This document shows, piece by piece, positions 11,850-27,018 of a DNA stretch of 64,000 nt. Every line of letters begins with the position of its first letter. Position 1 is the stretch's first letter. This DNA comes from Populus alba (taxonomy: Eukaryota > Streptophyta > Magnoliopsida > Malpighiales > Salicaceae). The notes beneath the pieces were generated by a model. That model was given only the letters and a program-made list of their open reading frames with translations, ran no database searches and was not told the origin of the DNA. The stretch spans positions 19,829,584 through 19,893,583 of the forward strand of contig NC_133300.1 in NCBI RefSeq assembly GCF_005239225.2, written 5' to 3'. Position numbers and translations under genes: made by a program.

Positions 11850-13366
11850 ACATAGTTTGAGTTTTAATATAAATCTTGAGGAGACATAATTTTTTAAAAA
11901 ATATATTTAAGATGATGACCTATTAAATCGATATGGGTTTCACGACTTAACCTGCCGAGCTCGTGACCTAGGTTATGGACTCAACCGGTTTTAATTATTT
12001 TTAGACTATTTTTTTTATTTAATCATAAAAAAATATTTACTCGTAAAATCGAGCATCAACTCAATGCTTAGAAATTTGTTTGAGACTTTGACAACTCTAT
12101 AAAAAGCAACTCGAAAACAAATTATAAATCTTGATTCTAAATCAACCAAAGTTAACTAGACAAATCTGTGACATGGGCTCAATCAGGCTCAATAATTTTT
12201 TTAATATAATTATATAATAACAAAAATAAACACTTGAAAAATTAATTAGGTGCCAACTAAATATTGAGGTTTTTTTTTTAGTTCACGATAAACCAATAAA
12301 TATCAAACTCAAACAAATTATATTTTTCAAATAAAAATGAACAAATTATTAAAAGATAAAATTAAAAAAATATCAATTAAGAAAAATCAATAATATCCTA
12401 TTGTTAAGGATCAAAGTGAAAAAAAAATAAAAATAAAAAAAGGCATGCATGTGGGGGTTTGGCTGGCCTAGTGCTGCTAGGGCACAGACACATGCATGCT
12501 TAAATCTTTATGTTTTTTATGGTCATCCACCCCCGTGTTTTTGCAGAAAAACAAATAGCAAGTGATGAATCTCCTACCACGGCAAACAATGCATTGCTTG
12601 CTTTATCCAGATTTCAGTACCTAAAGGACGCTGGCAAATTAGGTTAGGGGTGCTCTAAACCTAAAAATCTATTTTCAATCACTTTTTGACCCAACAACAT
12701 CCCAAAATCACTCTAGATACTTAAATAAACTCATCTATGCCTTTAAATAACCCAAAAGGATAAAAAAAAACCAAAAACCAACCCCAAAAGTGCCCAAGAT
12801 CATATCTATTTTCTCATGCAAATTGAAGGTTAATGAACACCTTAGATGAACTCTTCTTGTAAAATGAAACATGTAGACACCAAGATCGACTATTTTGGTG
12901 GTTGGAATACTTGTTAATTGTAATTTTCTTTCTCTATCATAGGAATTCAGTGACTCTCTCTCCTACCTCATGCTAGGGATCAAAAAATAAGATATGAATT
13001 TTTAGACCAAAAATGTTTTTTGAAAAAATTAAAAGGATAGAAAATGGGTATGTGGCAAATTAAGAGGACAAAAATAAACTTTTTTAGTCAATTTCAAAAC
13101 AGCTATCTAGTTCTTTCATGTTTTTTATTTTGATCTTCTGTCTTTTTAATTATGTCATTTCTTAACAAAATAAAAGTAATTGGCCTTCAATTTGACCAAA
13201 AAAGAAAGCAATTGATGAGAAAAAAGATTAATGACCAAAAAATAAAAATTACCTTGAAAATTTAAATAATAACAATAATAATTGTTATTATGTTTTTTTT
13301 TTCATTTTTCTTCTATGCAAGGTCTGCAGACCTAGCCGCACGGGTCAACAAACCCCAAGCGCGGGT
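11850..13366 (-). repeat. Right part of repeat X plus adjoining repeat R1, inverted
   Basis: On the - strand this stretch runs collinear with 17150-18480. From 13366 down it has the 'gctgacccatgcggctgggtct'-like words, then the blocks matching 17520-17720 and 17930-18230, and finally the block also seen at 16080-16460 and 18255-18480 ('gtctagttaacttcagttg'-like). It joins CACTA transposase sequence at 13367-13369. There are no genes. Confidence 0.75.
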
Positions 13367-14203
13367 CAGAAGAGGTGTGATCGGGAAATATCTAAGTTTT
13401 TTATACGCCATTAGAGTCTTTTCCCTGCCAGTTCTGGGTTTGTAACGGGAATGCCCGCATGTCATGCGCTTGGTCATCTCAGCATTTTCAAGGTAGTATA
13501 ACATGCAGAAGTTAGGGCACATGTCAATTTTCTGGTATCCTAAACCGAGGGGTTTCATCATGGACTTCGTAGCATAGAAGTTCTCTTTCAGCCTGTTCTC
13601 TTCAGGTAAAATGCTTCTTGCCCAATCAATAATTTTGTCATACCCAGCCTCACTCAGCCCTTGATCTGACTTGATGGTGAACACCTGTGCCACGACCGAC
13701 AATTTACTGTGGTTTGTGCAGCCATCCCATAATGGTTCATCATAATCTTTCAACAATTCAAAAAACCTAGTTGCCTCTATATTAGGTTCTTCTTCTACAA
13801 TTGGACATTGACTGACATTACCTTGATTCATTCTCATTGCATCCATAACCATATTTCTGTAAGGATTAGTGTTGTCATTTGCCGCTTCATGGACGTTGCT
13901 AGTACTAGAAGTTAACCCAACCACCGTTTCTCCCATTCTCCTATTACTAACAAATATCTCTCCATGTGCATACCAACACTGGTAATCCTACATAAACCCT
14001 TTGTGTAGAAGATGCATCATTACAACATCTGGATGCATATACTTTTTATTTTAACACTTCCTGCATGGACACCTAATACCGCCTCCAGTAAAGTTTCTGG
14101 GAATAGATGTTGCGAAATTAATAAAACCCTGAACCCCATTACAATAATCCATCCTCCGCAATCCTTGGGGTGAATCTAGATACATCCATGAACGATCATC
14201 CAT
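13367..14203 (-). pseudogene. CACTA transposase, N-terminal part, cut at the X junction
   Basis: This is the start of the same transposase whose remainder lies at 255-3194. The start codon is at 14203 and opens the Transposase-associated domain (MDDRSWMYLDSPQGLRRMDY, then CRKC). The frame continues through HPDVVMMHLLHKGFM, NPYRNMVMDAMRMNQGN and a TCGHSRY-type zinc-like region to KKLRYFPITPLL. There the coding sequence ends abruptly at 13367 in repeat X. The next expected residues (QRLFMS) are those at 258 on the + strand. Two in-frame stops are visible, one after CRKC (TAA) and one after KGFM (TAG). Confidence 0.88.
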
Positions 14204-15303
14204 GACTTCTATCGAACCTTTATAAAATTATGATCATATCATGTATTAATTAACTAAGTTAGGTAAATAAACTTGCAAAAATATTACATTACCTCGAGCT
14301 TATCCAACAAATCAATCACAACTTCTCATAAATATTAAATATCCATTATCATTTATCAACGTCCATACAAATTAATATATATAAATTAACAGAAATTACC
14401 AACCTACAATGCCATCGATAAAACTTAAAAAGGACCCATTAAGCAAGCTATTAATTATTTCAAAACATAACATGTAATTCGGTAATTCCACAAAGTTTTA
14501 ACAATTTACAAACAAATACAATCTTAAAAAATCTAAAACAAACCATAACAGATATAAAATTATACATTCATATACTACAAGTTTGTTTGAGAAATAACAA
14601 TAAAACATGTACATCTACTAACAAAAATACATATACTAAAAAAAACAATAAAATTGACATTTAAATATTAAAATTTAAACAGATAGAATTACTTACAAAG
14701 AGTGACCACAAAACTTCAAGAAATACAACTTGTTGTGCTGAGATGAGAAAGAATTTTGTTTGGGTGCAAAGGGGGGCTGGTTATTTGCAGATGGGGAGAG
14801 TTAGGATTAGGAAGAAGAAGGAGAAATGGGGGAGGAGAGTGTCGGCAGAGGGGTCACACATTAACTTTTTCCGACGAACTCACCGACGGATTTAATCTGT
14901 CGGCTATTCTAACGGGAAAAATAGACACGTCACCGTACGAACCAGATTTTCAAATCCCTCGATGATTCCGTCGGTAAATTTGACGGTGAACCGGTCATGT
15001 CAGCCGTACGGGTCTGCCATTTCAAATATGTCGGTGAGTTCGTCGGTATTGTTGACGGTGAACCGGTCCAATCACCCGTACGGTTTGCCCGTTTTGAATC
15101 CGTCAGTGATTCTGTCGGAAATATCACCTGCCAAAAGTGACCCACCCTTTTTTTCTTTATTCTGAACTTTCTGTCCGTAATTCGGTCGGTAATTACCGAC
15201 GTAATTACAGACAGAAATAGTCTTTCGGTAATTTCAACCTCAAATTACTGACAAAAATATTCCGTCGGTAATTTCGTTGCTATTAAGCGAATTTCTGATA
15301 GTG
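14204..15303 (-). mobile_element. CACTA 5' end: leader, subterminal repeats and terminal inverted repeat
   Basis: 14204-14720 is AT-rich leader or intron sequence. 14860-15290 carries the subterminal 'ccgacgga'/'tccgtcggta' words in both orientations, including two units with 'gacggtgaaccggtc'. The element ends at 15303. Read inward, it begins CACTATCAGAAATTCG, a textbook CACTA terminus. The next three bases, GAT (15304-15306), are the presumed target duplication partner of ATC at 7370-7372. Confidence 0.88.
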
Positions 15304-15306
15304 GAT

Positions 15307-15990
15307 TGAGTCAAGACGACTGACCAAAAGTCTTGAGCCAGGCGTGGTACAAGACCCAAGAGATTTGGATCTGAGCTCTAGCCACATCCAAGCTCTTTGG
15401 GTGAGGTGCTCCTTTCCAGTCCCAAGCTCCTTGGGATGTCTGACTCAAGTTAATAATAATAGCAGTAATTGATTTTACCCTTCAAATCAATTTTATTTTT
15501 TTATATTAATAATATTAATGAATATAATAATATTAATAATAATATTAACTTATCTGACCTAAGTTCTTATAATATTTATAACACAAATAATATTATTTTT
15601 AATATTAATACTGTTAATTATTATAAAAATAATAATATTTATAACCCAAATAATACTAGTTTTTATATTAATACTTTTAATTATAGTACAAATAATAATA
15701 TTTATTACACAAATAATAATATTTTTTATATTAATACTTTTAAATATACTAAAAATAATAATATTTATAACACAAATAATACTATATTTTATATTAATAA
15801 TTTTAATATTAATAATAATAAAATTTAAAATATTTATAATACAAAAAATAATTTCTATTAATGTTGTTGCACAACTATATCCAAAAATACTAAGTCCCGT
15901 TGCCCAGCCAAACCCAGTCCCTTTTCAAAGTACTGAGTCAGACCAAAGATTTTTATTTTGCCTGATTTTGATATTTGTTAGTTTACCGTG
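15307..15990. repeat. AT-rich repeat, CACTA flank A
   Basis: There is no gene here. It begins with 'tgagtcaag' and 'cttgggatg' words, followed by 15470-15850 made of 'aataatatttataacacaaa' units. It ends with 'cagccaaacccagtccctttt'-like text. It is collinear with 40632-41410, on the far side of the empty CACTA site. Confidence 0.7.
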
Positions 15991-15999
15991 ATCTAAAAA

Positions 16000-18480
16000 A
16001 AAGCCGTGATATTTAGTTGATTCTTAATTTTATTATCATTTATTTTTGTTATCATATAATAATATTAAAAAAAATGTTGAGCTTGATTGAGCTCAGGTTA
16101 TAAATTTGTCTAGTTAACTTCAGTTGATTTGGAATTAGACTTCTTAATTTGTTTCGAATTGCTTTCTATAGAGCTATCAAAATCTTAGGAAAATTTCATG
16201 TCATAGAGTTGGTGCTCTCGATTTTACGAACAAAATGTTTTTTTATGATTAAATAAAAAATAGTATAAAAAAAATTAAAATTGAAAGAGTCCATAACCCA
16301 AGTTAAGTCGCGAAAATTGTATCGATCCAATAGATCATCTTCTTAATATTTTTTAAAAAATTATGTCATCCTGAGATTTATACTTAAACTCAAATTATTT
16401 TTATATCAGTCATCCAACTTGTCATTAAGTGGACTATGTTATATCTAGACAACTTTGAAATGGTTTGATCTAGAACACGGGTTAGGTAGGCAAATCAATT
16501 GTGAGGTTTTAGGATTAACCCATTAACCATCAAAAAGCTTTATCTTGATCGAAATAGTTTTTTAAAAATTTAACCCACTGCTTAATGCAATCCATGTTGA
16601 TAATGAATATCTAAATATGTTATTGTTGATTAAACAATTGGTGTTATATTATTATTATATAATATACTACAAGAGCTCAGTGCCTCTTTTACTATTTACC
16701 TAGATACAAAGCATTGTGGATTGGAGCAGTATAATGACAGAGCTGCGCTTGCCACAGAAAGTTGCAAAGACTGTTGAGAGAGGGTGGGGTTGTCTTTTTA
16801 TTAGGATGCATTTGGCATTGAAGGAAAGGTTTGAGAGAAAACGGTCCATGCAAATTTTGGTGGGGCATAGTTGGTGCTCTTGTTATTGTTTTTCTAGACA
16901 CTAAACATTGTAGATTGGAGCACTGTAATGGTAGAGATGTCCTTGCCACAAAGACTGTAGGGGGAGGGTGAGGTTGTCTTTTCATTGGGATGCATTTGGT
17001 ATTAAAATGATGGTTTGGGAGAAAAATAGTCGGTGAAAATTTTGGTGAGGTATGGTGGGGCTGTAGACACCTGGCGCTGGTGCTAAACCCGCGCACCTAG
17101 CTATAAACCCAGACGAGCGGGTCTGCGGACCCACGCGCCTAGGTTTCTCCTGACCTGTGCCTAGGGTTTGCTGACCCATGCGGCTGGGTCTGCAGACCTT
17201 GCATAGAAGAAATTCGAACTAATCATTTTCTTCCTAACTAGAAAGACAACCCCACCCCTTGCAATCTTTGCAACTCTTTTGTGGCACGGGCAACCCTGCC
17301 ATTACGCATCTTCAATCCAAAGTGCTTCTAGTAAAGAGCAAATCTATAATGCAGTCAACAGTGAAAGTACTCATAGTCTACAGTAACCCTTACTATAGTG
17401 TCAAAAATGCAATTCATAGTGAAAGCACTCACAGTTCATAGTAATTCCCGTTACAGTAAAACATTGATCCATTTTAGTTATAGTTAATGGTAATTTTTTT
17501 TTCATTTTAGTCATTAATATTTTTTTTCTCATCAATTGCATCATTTTATGGTCAAATTGAAGGCTAATTGCTTCTATTTTATTAAGAAATGACACAATTG
17601 AAAGACAGGGGACAAAAATAAAAAAACACCAAAGAACTAGATAACTGTTTTGAAATTAACTAAAAGAATTTTTTTTGTCCTTTTAATTTGCCACAAACCC
17701 ATTTTCTATCCTTCTACTTTTTTCAAAAAACTTTTTTGGTCCAAAAATTCATATATCTTAATTTTTTTTTTATCCCTGGTATGAAGTAGGAAAGAAAGCC
17801 ACCAGATTCTTATGGTAGAGAGAGAAAATCATAGGTGAACAATGATTTCAACCACCAAAATAGTTAATTTTGGTGTTCTCATATTTCATTTTATGAGAAG
17901 AGTTTTACTAAGGTGTTCATTCACCTTGAAATTGCATGAGATATGATCTGGGGCACTTTTCAAGATGGTTTTTGGTTTTTTGACCTTTCTTGGGTTGTTT
18001 AAAGGCATAAACATGATTATTTAGGTATCTAGGGTGTTTTTTAGATATTGTTGGGTCAAAAGGTGATTGAAAATGGATTTATAAGGTTTAAAACACCTTT
18101 ACCATAATTTTCCAACGTCCCCTCTAGTTGTCGGAATCTAGGTAGAGCAAGCAATGCAATGTTTGCCGCAATAAGTGACGCATCGCTTGCTATTTGTTTT
18201 TTTAGAAAAAACATAGGGGTGGATGACAAAAAAAATAATAATTAAATTATATTTAAAAAATTGTTAAGCCTGATTAAGCTCAGGTCACATATTTGTCTAG
18301 TTAATTTCAGTTGGTTTGGAATCGAGCTTCATAATTTGTTTCGAGTTGCTTTCTATGGAGCTATTGAAATCTCAAGCAAATCTCTTGTTATAGAGTTGAT
18401 ACTCGATTTTACGAGCAAATGTTTTTTTTTTTTATGATTAAATAAAAAATATTCTAAAAAACAATAAAATTGACAGAGTT
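16000..18480 (+). repeat. Second, uninterrupted copy of repeat X with R1 on both sides
   Basis: R1 copies lie at about 16080-16460 and 18255-18480. X runs from 16690 to about 18250. X contains an internal tandem duplication of about 215 bases (16692-16895 and 16900-17055), a GC-rich patch 17070-17210 rich in 'gggtctgc', and a long AT-rich tail. Because X is continuous across 17141-17152 here, it serves as the reference for the two half copies at 1-254 and 11850-13366. No TIRs or target duplications were found, and the family is unknown to me. Confidence 0.7.
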
Positions 18481-18639
18481 CGGTTTTCGGTTCCGTTTTT
18501 TTGTTATAAAACCGAAATCGAACTGAATCATCGGGTTCTTTCAAAATTTTAATCGGTTTAATCGGTTTTTTTTTTTGTTATTTTTTTTTCCTAGTTTTCT
18601 TAATTTAATCAATTTTTTTGTTTTTTTTTCTCACTCCTA

Positions 18640-19740
18640 TTAAAAACAATGTAAAAGGATTTTAAAATGCTATTAAAAAAATAATAAAAAGAATATTAGA
18701 CTTTATAAATTGATATATGAGCTAACATGAGGAACCCAAGAACGGATTTCCAACGGCCCTGTTTAAGTGGACCTGATGAAGATGATTTTTGCACCAGTAA
18801 ATTCATATGGATGAACTCTGGAGTGATCAAAATGTGTTTTTGACAACTTTAAAAATTCGAGTATATCCCAAAACTCTTATGTTTTCTGACGAACAGGGCT
18901 CTGATAACAATTATTGGTGGGAAAAATCATTAATAGTGGCTTTGGAGGGAATAAAACACCCTGTTTTATTTCAAAACAACAAGCTTATAAAATACAAGCA
19001 GAACACTCTTAATACACACCCTTTCTTTCTCTCTAGTGTTTCTTTCTTCTGTTTTCCACACTTAATAACGTAAACTTAGCTGTCATTTATACACAAACTG
19101 AAAGTAAGAAAATTCAAATTTTAAGGGGTGGTTGGGTGGTTGATAATTGGTGACTGCAGTTGATAATTGATGATTGCAAGTGGCTGATTGAGTTTACCAC
19201 AACATTCTCATCTTAGCTTTCAGGTCGGAGCTGGCTTGAGTTAATTCACTATATATTTTGCGCAGGTGTTGTTCCTTGGGGGAGCAGAGACTGTTGCTAC
19301 ATCTATGGAATGGGCATTAGCCAATCTACTCAACCATCCAGACGTGCTAAGGAAAGCTAAAGCAGAAGTGGACGCTCAAGTTGGAGACCGCTTGATAGAA
19401 GAGTCAGATTTTGCAAAACTACATTACCTTCAGAGCATCATCTTCGAGAATCTGTGTTTATGTCCGGTGACACCGCTTATACCACCGCACATGCCATCCT
19501 CCGACTGTACCATTGGAGGATACCACGTCCCCGCTGGGACCATATTATTTGTAAACGCATGGTCTCTCCATAGAGACCCTACAAGTTTCAAGCCTGAGAG
19601 ATTTGAATCTGCAGGCAGAGTTGATGCATGCAACTTCATCCCCTTCGGGATGGGAAGGAGAGCTTGTCCTGGAGATGGCCTTGCAAAAAGAGCAATGATC
19701 TTAACTTTGGGATCGTTGATACAGTGTTTTGACTGGGAGT
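18640..19740 (+). pseudogene. Cytochrome P450 CYP81-like, copy B, broken
   Basis: The 5' flank with a half MITE (18640-18745) and a short leader similar to copy A are present. Exon 1 is absent and replaced by unrelated sequence (18780-19190). The intron end (from about 19195, acceptor GCGCAG at 19260-19265) and exon 2 follow: LFLGGAETVATSMEWALANLL, ENLCLCP (the ExxR arginine is lost, read as ENLC), FKPERF and [13 protein letters not shown]. Six residues before FKPERF (LWDEPT-like) are deleted. The frame is cut at about 19740 after IQCFDW, where antisense RPL3 sequence begins. It cannot encode a working P450. Confidence 0.88.
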
Positions 19741-19741
19741 C

Positions 19742-22720
<2,979 letters not shown>

Positions 22721-24900
22721 AAAGTTTATTGTGGACACCAAATACTCATCCTAGGTTGGATCCGATCTCGTGGGCCTGGATCTATTAGATTATCCGAGCT
22801 CGGTTCATGATGGATCACGGGCTTAACGGGTAGCTGATAAAAAATATTATATATTTTTAAATGAAATAACAACGATTAAAAAACAAATATACAACATTAC
22901 TGAATCCTAAAAAATTTAAATAAAACAAGAACTTTTTTTTTAGAAACGCATCTAAGAGAATGAAAAAATGAAAATGAGGCTGATCAATGAATTTTAAAAA
23001 AAATACTTTTTTTGTACTTTTTAATTTTTTAAAAAATGAAAAAAAAAATTATGTGTTTTGTTAAAAAAATATTTTTAATCAGTGAATATGTTTTCTTCAT
23101 TTTTTTGTTTCCTGAATTTTTCTTGCTAAAAAACTAAAAATTTTCAACATCCAAATATCACCTTAGTGTTTTTTCTCTGGCTAGTGGTTTTTTGGTTTTT
23201 TGGTGATCATTTGGACTTGTTTTATTTTTCCATTTTATTTTTGTTTTTATTTAGTTTTTTTTTCAAATAATGATAGTTATATGTAAGTTATTTATTTCTA
23301 ATTAGAGAATATGTTTATTTTAGTTTTTTATTTCCTATTTGTTTTTAGAAAATTGAAATTTTTTTACACGCAAACATGATCTAGAGTTTTCTTATATCCC
23401 TTTTGAACTTATTTTATTTTCTTAATTTATCTAAAAAGTTTGTATCTAAAAGGTTCATGAAACCAAGCATTGTGGTATATTTGTTGCCCAATACTTTACT
23501 AACTAAGTAATTTGTGGCAAGAGCTAGAATTCAACCAAGATTTCTAGACCAATTATATAGGTAATGTAGTAAAGTTTCAAAACTTATTGACAAGAAACTA
23601 TTAGAGCTTCTCAAGTGTTTTAATTTGGGAGTCGTTTTCACGGGCCATATAGCTATGAAGCTGGTGGAAATATGCAGGGAAAGGGCTGGAGGAGGGAAGA
23701 ATATAATTTTTCTTGGGAACTGAGGGAAGAGTTCAGCGAATGAAGTTAGGATGTGGAAAGAGATGGAGCTTGTGATGATAAGAGAAGCTGCGCATAGTGA
23801 TTGGTGATTACGAAAGTCACTTCCCTCCCCTTTCCTTACAAAGCATCTTGGAACTGATGGAAAGATGCAAATTTATTTGTGGATCAGTTGATGGGGTGCA
23901 ATGTGATATCCTCCTTCTTAAAGATGTTGACAACATGAGGTATTTTTTATTGGATATCCAGCAGAAAAAAACTTGATATTGCTTGGTTTGTCTTCCATGG
24001 ATATTGATAAAAAGGTGATACGCATGCCTACTGGAAAATGTACTTCTTCTTGCTGGGTCTGAAATTCAAACTTATGTTCACTAGGGACCTTTCAATAATG
24101 TTGTTGAAGTGAACTCTTAGGTCATTAATCACAAGTCAAAATAGGAGACTGATTAGAGATACCTTTGATTCACATATTCAGGATTCAGAGTTTTGGGCCT
24201 TTTACTTTGATTATAGATGTACAGCTATAAAATATTGTCTAATTTTTATTGAATAGGTTTTATTTATGGTATTAGGGCACCTAAGTTTCTTTCTCCGGTG
24301 ACACACTTATTGGTGAAGTTTGGTTGTGATCTTGGTGTCAAATAATACCAACAAAAAGTGAGAAAGGGAATCTTCTTTAAATGGGATTTGAGAAGGTTTA
24401 TGATCACTCGAGTCAGGGAGGACCATGAGAAAGTGATGCAGGTAGCGTTAGATGTTATATCGTACTGTGAAGAAATTAGTTCCAAAAAGAAGATAATTTG
24501 CCTTGGTTTTATTTCTCCAGACTGAAGTTTTCAAAGTGCTCTGTACATGCAATGAAGCTTTAGGTCTTACTTCATCTTATTGAGAGCATGCTTTGGGCCA
24601 TCTCCTCCTTTTCTTTTCTTTTCTTTTCTTTTTTTAATTTTGTTGAAATTTTTAAATGAATCATGCCAATGGCTTCTACTTTCTATTTTATTTTTAACAC
24701 AATTTACAACATTTTAGTATTTTCTGCATGACTCAATTAAATATTTTGTTCCCAACTCATTGACACTAGCAACTCTCGTACACACATGTGTGCCCACGCA
24801 CACCTTACAAGGAACTGAACTGATTAATTAGTGTATTATTCAGAATATTATGTTGGGGAAAATAGTCTTGCCAAGTTACCCAGAGATTAACTTGTCACTG
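22721..24900. other. Gene-free stretch
   Basis: AT-rich, with T and A runs around 22900-23400. From 23600 to 24540 the composition is more balanced and gene-like (for example 'gaagctggtggaaatatgcag'), but I found no extended frame or recognisable family on either strand. It may hold an old pseudogene or the upstream intron of the LNK-like exon that follows. Confidence 0.4.
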
Positions 24901-24957
24901 TTTCATTCTTCTCATGTATCCCACATTTAGTGATGATGCTTACTCACTATCTTTTCA

Positions 24958-25335
24958 GCTTACGAACATAATATGGGGTGAGGCTGAAGATAGTGATGAC
25001 CATATCGTGCCATATCCAGAGGCAAGTGAAGATTATTGCAAGAAAAAGGAATCGAGTGAAGAAGCTAGCACCATTAAATCTAGTGAGCAGAAGGCACCTG
25101 GGGCTAAAGTTGATACTGATGGCAGAAAGCTGGAGAGCATTTCGAATGTCGACACAAGTGAAGGAACTTCTTCCTTAGGACTTGACATCGACCGATGGCC
25201 TAACTTGTCCTCACCTAATGCTGCCAAAACTGAGCAGGACTCCTTGGAAACTTCAATCTCTAACAATCTAACTGAGATTACCAAACTCGATTCATCAGCA
25301 GGTGATGAGATTTCAATTACAAGGAAAAAATGTAG
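24958..25335 (+). pseudogene. LNK-like (night light-inducible and clock-regulated) exon fragment
   Basis: An exon begins after the acceptor TTTTCAG at 24951-24957 and reads LTNIIWGEAEDSDDHIVPYP. This is the conserved N-terminal LNK1/LNK2 motif that binds REVEILLE clock factors in the nucleus. A polar, serine-rich stretch with DIDRWPNLSSPNAAKTEQDS follows. The usual first exon (an MFDW-type start) is not visible upstream. The frame ends at a stop soon after SAGDEIS, shortly before LTR debris begins near 25400, far short of the several hundred residues of LNK proteins. The family is identified by remembered motif similarity, and I favour LNK2. Confidence 0.6.
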
Positions 25336-25399
25336 ATAGGGTGATGAGTTGCATGATGTTTTCATAGCATAGTATCTTACATGCTACTGCCATTTTAAT

Positions 25400-26869
25400 T
25401 CTTTTTTTGATTTGGACTTGCAAACAGCCTTCTTAGATCTTGATGAAAACATGAAAGTTGTAGAACTATGTCTTACCAAATCTATGTAACAATTTGAGAT
25501 CAATTGGACATCTAGAACTCGAGATATGACCCAATTACCGAACAGTGTTCCAGTTTGGACTGCACCAACATCTCTTTTCTAAGTTTAGCCATCTCTTTGT
25601 CCTTTCAATTTCTATAATTGAACTCATCAATCAATCCTTTGATTTATGTGATAGGCCTGTATTTAAGATGAAAATTTACCATATATTACGGCATTTTATA
25701 GTATTAGACTTGTTATTATAAAACATGCTTTAGTTAAGGAGTTATTGATACTTTAAGTGCAAAATGATGATATAAAACCTTGATAAATATGCACTTTTAA
25801 GTGTAAATCATTATACAACACAAATATAGATTAACTATTTAACAAGCAAGGTATTAAGAATTAGTAAGATAAAAAGATAAGACATGTTAATATTAAACAT
25901 TAAGGTCCATGTTGAGATTACACTATACTTATTCTTACACCATTAGTGTAACCTTTTCACCTTGACATAATAAACTTAGCTAAACATAATGAAGAAGAGA
26001 AACGTAAATAAACAAAACAAGAACATAAATAAGATACAAGTTAACTAAGAAAATGAAAGGAAATGAAAAGCATAAACAAGATATTAATTAAAGCAAAACT
26101 TAAAGATTACAAAAAATATAAAGAGAGAAATAAAGAGCATGAACATGATCTGAACAACCAAGCCCCTAAATACATGGTAAATGCCTCATTTTATAGGCTA
26201 AAATTCAGAATTATTGATTTGATAACTAATTGTTGAGTAGGTGACCAACTCTTGACTTGATGAAAATCCTTATCTTCTTGTCTGAATAAAAAAAAATGCT
26301 AGCATTAGAACTGAGTGCACTTGAAAACATGAAAGTTGTAGGAAATTGATTCAGCTTTCTAGAAAAAAAAATGGAGGTCATTTGGACTTCTAGAACTCCA
26401 GATATGGGTCAAACACTGAACAATGTTCGGGCTGCAGGACAGATTTGGACTTCTCCGTTGTTGCTATAATTTGGACTTGAAAACGGCCTTCTTAGATCTT
26501 GATGAAAACATGAAAGTTGTAGGCCTATGTCTTACTGAATTTTTGTAAAACTTTGAAATCATTTTGACATATAAAACTCGAGATATGACTCAATTACCAA
26601 ACAGTGTTCCAGTTTGGACTGCACCAACATCTCTTTTCTAAGTTTGGCCCTCTCTTTGTCCTTTCAATTTTCATACTTGAACTCATCAATTAATCCTTTG
26701 ATTTATGTGATAGACCTGCATTTAAGATGAACATTTACCATATATTAAGGCATTTTATAGTATTAGACTTGTTATTATAAAACATGCTTTAGTTAAGGAG
26801 TTATTGATACTTTAAGTGCAAAATGATGATATAAAATGTTGATAAATATGCACTTTTAAGTACTAATCA
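25400..26869 (-). mobile_element. Two overlapping partial LTRs of the same family as the solo LTR at 34883
   Basis: Read on the - strand, an LTR starts TGATTAGTACTTAAAAGTGC at 26869 and runs for about 1060 bases to 25808. A second copy of the LTR start then follows, from about 25806 down to 25400. Both match 34883-35945. The duplicated part includes 'ggccgttttcaagtccaaa'-type and 'gatataaaaccttgataaat'-type words. Neither copy has an LTR 3' end, and no coding sequence is attached. Confidence 0.75.
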
Positions 26870-26879
26870 CTGAGGCCAG

Positions 26880-26967
26880 CCTTGTGGCTGAACCAATATA
26901 GGCCCAGCCCAGCCCAATTTATTTTATTTATTATTTTTTTTTCTTTTTTTTGTTCTTGTGTGTTTTT

Positions 26968-27018
<51 letters not shown>

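Noticed and set aside
15469..15828. Asn/Ile/Tyr-rich frame, also at 7503-7685 and 40954-41202
   Set aside because: Low-complexity AT repeats ('aataatatttataacacaaa' units) give this on either strand. There is no promoter, homology or splice context.
16692..17096. Open frames across repeat X (for example CNLQCLVSRK-type text twice)
   Set aside because: They reflect the internal tandem duplication of X. Frames are not kept in the copy at 1-254.
18895..18915. 'gctctgataaca' as an inverted primer site of another Copia element
   Set aside because: The word resembles a tRNA-Met primer site, but I found no LTR pair, gag or target duplication around it.
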